Positions 1-3,610 of a DNA stretch of 6,221 bases are shown here, one piece after another. The stretch lies in the NCBI GenBank assembly GCA_031283115.1, contig JAITCK010000040.1, forward strand, positions 1-6,221, in the 5' to 3' direction. Source of the DNA: Cellulomonadaceae bacterium. GTDB lineage: Bacteria; Actinomycetota; Actinomycetes; Actinomycetales; Cellulomonadaceae. Each line of letters opens with the position of its first letter. Position 1 is the stretch's first letter. Under the pieces are notes generated by a model. That model was not told the DNA's origin and did not search any database. It was given only the letters and a program-made list of their open reading frames with translations. A program made the translations under genes and the position numbers.

Positions 1-229
1 GCCCGCGTGAGGCGTCGGCGGGGGGGCCGCGGCGCCTGCGTCTGCCTGATTGCTGCCGGTGGAGCAGCCACTGGAGTTGGGCCAGGCGCCCCCATAGGGC
101 GGCGGTGGGGGTGGCGTTGTCAGCAGTGGTGTCATCGGCAGTGGTGTCGTCGTTCACGATGTTGGTGTCGACGACGGGGGTTGCGGTGGTGTCCGCAGGG
201 GTTTGGGGTGTGAAGTCCATGTCGGTCAT
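1..229 (-). CDS. MarR-like winged-helix transcriptional regulator, N-terminal part (runs off left edge)
   Basis: The ATG at 229 follows an AGGAGG ribosome site by 5 nt, and the frame stays open for 76 codons to the window edge. Residues 1-42 are a low-complexity Asp/Thr/Ala/Pro tail, probably disordered. Residues 44-60 (ALWGRLAQLQWLLHRQQ) look like the first amphipathic helix of a winged-helix protein. Residues 63-76 are Arg-rich and end in GPPADASRG. The next codon starts with C, which allows the RGQGR(V)L sequence I remember from small MarR-type regulators of actinobacteria, where it leads into the DNA-binding helices. The DNA-binding domain itself lies outside the window, so the family call rests on this segment and on the operator-like promoter upstream. 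The gene has its own promoter and lies beyond the cydAB terminator, so it is probably transcribed separately. Such regulators often repress themselves and downstream ABC exporters; that is inference here. Confidence 0.6.
   Translation of the reverse strand, partial: MTDMDFTPQTPADTTATPVVDTNIVNDDTTADDTTADNATPTAALWGRLAQLQWLLHRQQSGRRRRRGPPADASRG
122..151 (-). repeat. Two tandem 15-bp units coding DDTTA-DDTTA
   Basis: Codons 27-36 of the regulator are two adjacent copies of a 15-bp unit (GAYGACACCACTGCY on the minus strand). They differ only at wobble positions and give DDTTA twice. The unit is in frame, so gain or loss of a copy by slippage would change only the length of the acidic tail. Confidence 0.8.
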
Positions 230-234
230 GGGGG

Positions 235-240
235 CCTCCT
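235..240 (-). promoter_or_regulatory. Ribosome binding site of the MarR-like gene
   Basis: A perfect AGGAGG on the minus strand lies 5 nt before the ATG at 229. It fixes the start codon of the partial regulator gene and suggests efficient translation. Confidence 0.85.
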
Positions 241-300
241 TTCGTTGGGGCGTTGCGCGTGGTGGTGCGCCGCGCTGGTCTGTGAATGGACCGGCGCATG

Positions 301-320
301 TTCTGCCGGTACTGTCAGAA
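301..320. promoter_or_regulatory. Operator-like palindrome 1 (at the predicted transcription start)
   Basis: A 20-bp imperfect palindrome with half sites TTCTGCCGGT and TTCTGACAGT, which agree at 8 of 10 positions. Its outer arms TTCTG/CAGAA pair perfectly. It covers the predicted transcription start of the MarR-like gene. It shares its core with two more sites at 326-345 and 350-369. Confidence 0.65.
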
Positions 321-323
321 CAA

Positions 324-353
324 AGATTAGACGGTACCGGCAGCAAATGTCAA
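324..353 (-). promoter_or_regulatory. Sigma-70-type promoter of the MarR-like gene
   Basis: On the minus strand a perfect -35 box TTGACA (353-348) is followed after 18 nt by TAATCT (329-324), a good -10 box. Transcription would start near 317, giving a leader of about 88 nt before the ATG at 229. The -10 box, the spacer and the -35 box are all touched by palindromic operator-like sites, so repression by steric block of RNA polymerase is the expected mode of control. Confidence 0.65.
326..345. promoter_or_regulatory. Operator-like palindrome 2 (between -10 and -35)
   Basis: Centre GGTACC at 333-338, with half sites ATTAGACGGT and TGCTGCCGGT. Only the inner part is conserved here, because the left arm must also supply the -10 box. 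Its centre lies 25 bp from site 1 and 24 bp from site 3. Confidence 0.6.
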
Positions 354-369
354 ACCGGTACCGTCAGAA
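350..369. promoter_or_regulatory. Operator-like palindrome 3 (overlaps -35)
   Basis: Centre GGTACC at 357-362, with half sites TCAAACCGGT and TTCTGACGGT. The right half matches the half-site consensus TTCTG(A/C)CGGT fully. The left half diverges where it overlaps the TTGACA box (348-353). Confidence 0.6.
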
Positions 370-407
370 AAGTGCGAACTGCAAAAACGCACGAGTTCCA
401 GAAAAGC

Positions 408-439
408 GTGAGTCCCCGTCGGGGATGACGGGGACTCAC
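408..439 (-). terminator. Rho-independent terminator of cydAB
   Basis: A perfect 13-bp inverted repeat (408-420 with 427-439) encloses a 6-nt loop. On the minus strand it is followed by GCTTTTCT. It starts 14 nt after the cydB stop codon. On the plus strand no T-run follows, so it works for leftward transcription. It isolates the MarR-like gene from cydAB read-through. Confidence 0.8.
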
Positions 440-453
440 ACGGTGGGGGACTG

Positions 454-1599
454 CTAGGCCGGGGCTGGGGCGTCGACGGGAGGAGCAGCAGGGGGGGCTT
501 CCTTGCCGAAGGCGGCCTCCTTGATGACCTTGAGAGACAAGCCATGAGGGGGCGGTATGTCTTTGGTGGACAGGCGGCGGCGGAATATCCAGTAAGTCCA
601 GGCGGTGTAAGCCAAGACGATGGGGGTGAAGATGCAAGCCACCACTGTCATCACGGTCAGGGTGTAGTTGGTAGAGGACGCAGCCATGAGGCTCAACCCT
701 TCGCCGTCACCCAAACCAGGAATCGCATAGGGGTACATGGACCCGAAGATGAGGGCTACAGCGGCGGGCATCACCAGGGCAGAGAAGAAGAAAGCCCAAC
801 CCTCCCGCTTGACCTTGTTGGCCAGCACGGCAGCCACCAGGGCTAGGGCCGCCACAGCGACGGCAATCCAGGTCCAGGCCTTGCCGTAAGCCAGTTGTGC
901 CCAGATAGCCCAGCCGCCTGCAACAACAATGGCAACCAAGCCCAACTTTCCGGCCAGGGCGTTAGCCCGATCTCGCATGTCGCCATCCGTTTTCAAGGCA
1001 ACAAACACCGACCCGTGCAGCAGGAACAACACCAGGGTGGTCAGGCCCCCCACAATGGAGAAGGGGTTGAGCAGGGGGAAGAGTCCGCCGTTGTAGTCGA
1101 GGTTGCCGAAGGCGTTAGCCTCCAAGGCGACACCGCGCACCAGGTTGCCGAAGGCGACACCCCAGAGCAGGGCAGGCAGCCAGGCGCCCACAGCCAGGCA
1201 CCAGTCGAACTTTTGCCGCCAGCCAGCATCGTTGATGGCACCACGATATTCGAAAGCAACACCACGGAAGATGAGGGCAACCAGAATGAGCAGCAGGGCC
1301 AGGTAGAAGCCGCTAAAGAGGGTGGCATACCAGTAGGGGAAGGCCGCAAAGGTGGCACCACCAGCGGTGAGCAGCCACACCTCGTTGCCATCCCAGACGG
1401 GGCCGATGGTGTTGATGAGCAGGCGCTTCTCAACTTCTTTTTGTTCTTTGTTGCCACGCGGCAGGATGTTGAGCAACATTCCGACCCCAAAGTCGAAGCC
1501 CTCCAACACCAAATATCCTGTCCACAGGACGGCGATAAGAATGAACCACAGAATCTGCAGGGCGCTGGGGGCCAGTGTGGCCGAGATAGGTTCGATCAT
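454..1599 (-). CDS. cydB: Cytochrome bd quinol oxidase subunit II (CydB)
   Basis: CydB is the membrane partner of CydA in cytochrome bd oxidase, which oxidises quinol and reduces O2 to water in the cytoplasmic membrane. The product has 381 residues, a usual length for the family, and is built of many hydrophobic segments. Family signatures are clear: WTGYLVLEGFDFGVGML at residues 26-42 and GPVWDGNEVWLLTAGG at 66-81, including the conserved Asp at 70 in the WDGN motif, then FAAFP and FRGVAFEYR. The C-terminal tail (about 355-381) is polar and then Ala/Pro-rich. The ATG at 1599 has GGAG (1608-1611) 8 nt upstream. The gene starts 30 nt after the cydA stop and is the last gene of the operon, followed at once by a terminator. 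No cydX-like small gene and no cydDC follow it. Confidence 0.97.
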   Translation of the reverse strand: MIEPISATLAPSALQILWFILIAVLWTGYLVLEGFDFGVGMLLNILPRGNKEQKEVEKRLLINTIGPVWDGNEVWLLTAGGATFAAFPYWYATLFSGFYLALLLILVALIFRGVAFEYRGAINDAGWRQKFDWCLAVGAWLPALLWGVAFGNLVRGVALEANAFGNLDYNGGLFPLLNPFSIVGGLTTLVLFLLHGSVFVALKTDGDMRDRANALAGKLGLVAIVVAGGWAIWAQLAYGKAWTWIAVAVAALALVAAVLANKVKREGWAFFFSALVMPAAVALIFGSMYPYAIPGLGDGEGLSLMAASSTNYTLTVMTVVACIFTPIVLAYTAWTYWIFRRRLSTKDIPPPHGLSLKVIKEAAFGKEAPPAAPPVDAPAPA

Positions 1600-1629
1600 G
1601 ATCGTTTCTCCGTTTTCTCGTTGTGGCCG

Positions 1630-3144
1630 TCAGTAGGCGAAGGACAGGGGGCCGTCGGGTTCATCGCTGCCACCCGAACTGCCGCCAGCAGCGGCACGCC
1701 CTTCTGGGGAGACATCGTGAACGGTGTCGAGTACGCCCTCGTTGGCGTAGCGGTGAATGAGAATCCACCAGGCCACCGCCAACACCGCGTAGATGAGGGT
1801 GAACAGGATCATCGACGTGAGCACGATGCCGCCAGGCACGGACGTGGACACGCCCCGCGAGGTCAGCAGGCGAATCTCGTCAATGCCGGTGGGGTTGGGG
1901 GAGACCAGCCAGGGCTGGCGGCCCATCTCCGTGAAAATCCAGCCGAAGGAGCAGGCCAGGAAGGGCATGGGGATGGCCCACAAGGCCAGCCGTTTGAGCC
2001 ACTTGGATTCAGTGACCTTTCCCTTGCGCACGGCCAGAAGGCCGATGACGGCCAGGGCGGCACTGAAAATCGCCAGCCCGATCATCAGGCGGAAGGACCA
2101 GAAGTTGATCATCAGGTCGGGCGTGTAGGTGACAGCATTGCCAACGTCGTCGACATGGCCGTATTTGGCGACATGGTCGGCTTGAACGTTTTGCACGCCG
2201 GGGAAGGGTGCGTTCCAGTCGCGGGTGGACAGGAAGGAGGCCATGCCGGGTACTTCAATGACGCGCGTCAACTGGTCACATTCAGCGCCCACGAGAGGCC
2301 CGAAGGCGGCGATGGTGAAGGGGGCTCCGTCGGTGGTTTCACAGACGGCTTCAGCGGCAGCCATTTTGCCTGGCTGCTCACGGAACATGAGCTGCCCCAT
2401 CTGGTCACCGGAGTAGAGCAGGCCCAGGCCAGCAATGATGGTGACGACGGCACCAAAGACAACGGCAGGCCGGTAGACGGTGCGGGCCTTCTCCACGTTT
2501 TCGGGTGTCCGCGACCGGGCCAGGCGAATCATCCACCAGGCGGCAATCCCCATAACAAAGGTGCCACCGACAACAAAGGCGGCCGTGATGGTGTGAGGGA
2601 AGGCTCCTTTGAGGAGTAACTCGTTGCCCAACACCGTCCAAATGGAGTCCATTTCGGCGCGACCATTCTCAAAGCGGGTGCCTACCGGGTGTTGCATCCA
2701 AGAGTTGGCGGCAAGGATAAAGAAGGCCGACAGGTTGACGCCGATAGCGAAAAGCCAGATGGCCATGAGATGGAGGCGCTTGGACAGCCGATCCCAACCA
2801 AAAATCCATAGGCCCAAGAACACCGACTCTAGGAAGAAGGCTGCCAAAGCCTCCATAGCCAGCGGGGCGCCGAACACGTCACCGACGAAACGGGAGTATT
2901 CGCTCCAGGTCATGCCGAACTGGAACTCTTGGACAATTCCGGTGACTAGGCCGAGGGAGAAGTTGATCATCAGCAGTTTGCCGAAAAACTTGGTCAACTT
3001 GAGCCAGTGATCCTTTTTGGTGACGAACCAGAAGGTCTGCATGATCGCCACCAGGGGAGCCAACGAAATGGTCAGCGGAACAAAGAAGAAGTGGTAGACG
3101 GTGGTGATACCGAACTGCCATCGTGCCAGGTCAAGTGCTTCCAC
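1630..3144 (-). CDS. cydA: Cytochrome bd quinol oxidase subunit I (CydA)
   Basis: CydA is the haem- and quinol-binding subunit of cytochrome bd oxidase. I choose the GTG at 3144 (504 residues), because AAGGAGG lies 8 nt before it and the resulting N-terminus MEALDLARWQFGITTVYHF matches family members, which begin just before RWQFG. The longer in-frame ATG at 3198 would add 18 residues and has no good ribosome site. In this numbering the expected haem ligands are present: His18 (YHF), His184 (FPHTIT) and Met354 (FWSFRLM). Also present are Glu98 and Glu106 (MEALAAFFLES), quinol-site residues Lys260 and Glu265 (GKMAAAEA), and GRQPW at 408-412. The Q-loop is of the short type and carries two cysteines, 268 and 289. 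The C-terminal tail is a Gly/Ser/Asp-rich linker ending in PLSFAY. It is the first gene of the cydAB operon. Confidence 0.96.
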   Translation of the reverse strand: MEALDLARWQFGITTVYHFFFVPLTISLAPLVAIMQTFWFVTKKDHWLKLTKFFGKLLMINFSLGLVTGIVQEFQFGMTWSEYSRFVGDVFGAPLAMEALAAFFLESVFLGLWIFGWDRLSKRLHLMAIWLFAIGVNLSAFFILAANSWMQHPVGTRFENGRAEMDSIWTVLGNELLLKGAFPHTITAAFVVGGTFVMGIAAWWMIRLARSRTPENVEKARTVYRPAVVFGAVVTIIAGLGLLYSGDQMGQLMFREQPGKMAAAEAVCETTDGAPFTIAAFGPLVGAECDQLTRVIEVPGMASFLSTRDWNAPFPGVQNVQADHVAKYGHVDDVGNAVTYTPDLMINFWSFRLMIGLAIFSAALAVIGLLAVRKGKVTESKWLKRLALWAIPMPFLACSFGWIFTEMGRQPWLVSPNPTGIDEIRLLTSRGVSTSVPGGIVLTSMILFTLIYAVLAVAWWILIHRYANEGVLDTVHDVSPEGRAAAGGSSGGSDEPDGPLSFAY

Positions 3145-3152
3145 GTTGTCGG

Positions 3153-3159
3153 CCTCCTT
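3153..3159 (-). promoter_or_regulatory. Ribosome binding site that decides the cydA start (GTG 3144)
   Basis: AAGGAGG on the minus strand lies 8 nt before the GTG at 3144. No comparable site lies before the in-frame ATG at 3198, where only a weak GGAC is seen. Together with the family N-terminus this favours the shorter CydA. Confidence 0.7.
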
Positions 3160-3194
3160 GCGCAGCGGAAGGGTGAGTTCCTTGTATGCGAGTG

Positions 3195-3221
3195 TCATGT
3201 GACGTCCGATGGGTGCTGCAT
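3195..3221 (-). CDS. Possible 8-codon leader peptide before cydA
   Basis: A strong GAGGAG (3226-3231) is followed after 4 nt by an ATG at 3221 that opens MQHPSDVT and stops at a TGA (3195-3197). That TGA overlaps the upstream in-frame ATG of cydA (3198) as ATGA. The arrangement could couple translation of a short leader to a longer CydA, or be chance. There is no attenuator-like codon run in the peptide. This is a weak call, given because the ribosome site otherwise has no start to serve. Confidence 0.25.
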   Translation of the reverse strand: MQHPSDVT

Positions 3222-3249
3222 GTCACTCCTCAACAGCCACGCTAGAACT

Positions 3250-3291
3250 GTTGGCGCGTTTCTGCTGTTCGGCAGACGATGCGCGCCGAAC
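3250..3291. repeat. Interrupted inverted repeat in the cydA upstream region
   Basis: GTTGGCGCG (3250-3258) pairs with CGCGCCGAAC (3282-3291) with one bulged base. Inside, TCTGC (3261-3265) pairs with GCAGA (3272-3276) around a 6-nt loop. It lies 20-60 bp before the leader ribosome site of cydA and could be a structured mRNA leader or a protein site. It has no T-run and is not a terminator. Confidence 0.4.
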
Positions 3292-3346
3292 CTGATACTC
3301 AATCGTTGCCCTGCTGCCGCCGCGTGCACCTCGAAACGCCTGAGGG

Positions 3347-3376
3347 GTTACACGTTTGCGATTTTGATGCGATACT
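3347..3376 (+). promoter_or_regulatory. Candidate promoter for rne
   Basis: GTTACA (3347-3352) and GATACT (3371-3376) are separated by 18 nt. Both are moderate matches to -35 and -10 boxes. Transcription from here would give an rne leader of about 230 nt. Other weak boxes exist in the region, so this is only a candidate. Confidence 0.25.
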
Positions 3377-3383
3377 TAGCCCT

Positions 3384-3415
3384 GCACGCACAGGTTCACA
3401 TCGCTTGTGTCGTGC
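3384..3415. repeat. Imperfect inverted repeat between cydA and rne
   Basis: GCACGCACA (3384-3392) faces TGTGTCGTGC (3406-3415). The arms pair over 9 bp with one extra T, around a 13-nt centre. It lies just downstream of the candidate rne promoter and far upstream of cydA, so it could be a regulator site for either gene or a hairpin in the rne leader. Confidence 0.35.
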
Positions 3416-3525
3416 GCGAACAGCAGTTAGCACGTCCAGCCGCGGTGCCGTCGTCCATGATTTTGACGGAACGTCCGCGAAGAGGTGCGGGCCGCGTTCG
3501 ATGACCTAAGCTTCCGCCCAGCGTG

Positions 3526-3538
3526 GGTGACGTTCACC
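3526..3538. repeat. Short perfect palindrome GGTGA-CGT-TCACC in the rne leader
   Basis: A perfect 5-bp inverted repeat with a 3-nt centre, 72 nt before the rne start. It may form a small hairpin in the rne mRNA leader. It is too short to assign to a regulator family. Confidence 0.35.
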
Positions 3539-3596
3539 GTCGCCTGCGTGGGGGCGATTACCGCCAGACGGTGCGCAGATGTGGGGCGCGCCGGGC

Positions 3597-3603
3597 AGAG
3601 GAG
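3597..3603 (+). promoter_or_regulatory. Ribosome binding site of rne
   Basis: AGAGGAG lies 7 nt before the ATG at 3611. An in-frame GTG farther upstream (3581) has no such site, so 3611 is the preferred start. Confidence 0.8.
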
Positions 3604-3610
3604 CACGTCC

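Larger units (their letters stand above)
3145..3610. other. Divergent control region between cydA and rne
   Basis: This 466-bp stretch separates two divergent starts and holds no convincing gene apart from the possible short leader peptide and the 18-codon in-frame extension of cydA. It holds the cydA leader (3145-3231), imperfect inverted repeats at 3250-3291 and 3384-3415, a short perfect palindrome at 3526-3538, and the rne ribosome site. The short open frames here show no family features. Promoters for both genes must lie inside it, but no strong -35/-10 pair stands out for cydA. Confidence 0.75.

Noticed and set aside
7..457. Plus-strand frames in the left 460 bases
   Set aside because: They oppose the regulator gene, its promoter and the terminator. 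The products are low complexity and show no family feature.
895..2619. 574-codon open frame on the plus strand opposite cydAB
   Set aside because: It is antisense to two clear membrane-protein genes. Its product is Gly/Gln/Glu/His-rich with no family feature, as expected from the reverse frame of GC-rich coding DNA.
3260..3277. TTCTG...CAGA palindrome before cydA as a fourth copy of the operator
   Set aside because: The arms are 8 bp apart instead of 10 and the GGTACC centre is missing, so it does not match the three sites at 301-369.
3384..3415. CRP/FNR-type site near cydA
   Set aside because: One TGTGA-like half is visible on the minus strand, but the second half at the right spacing is missing. 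Only an imperfect inverted repeat can be claimed.
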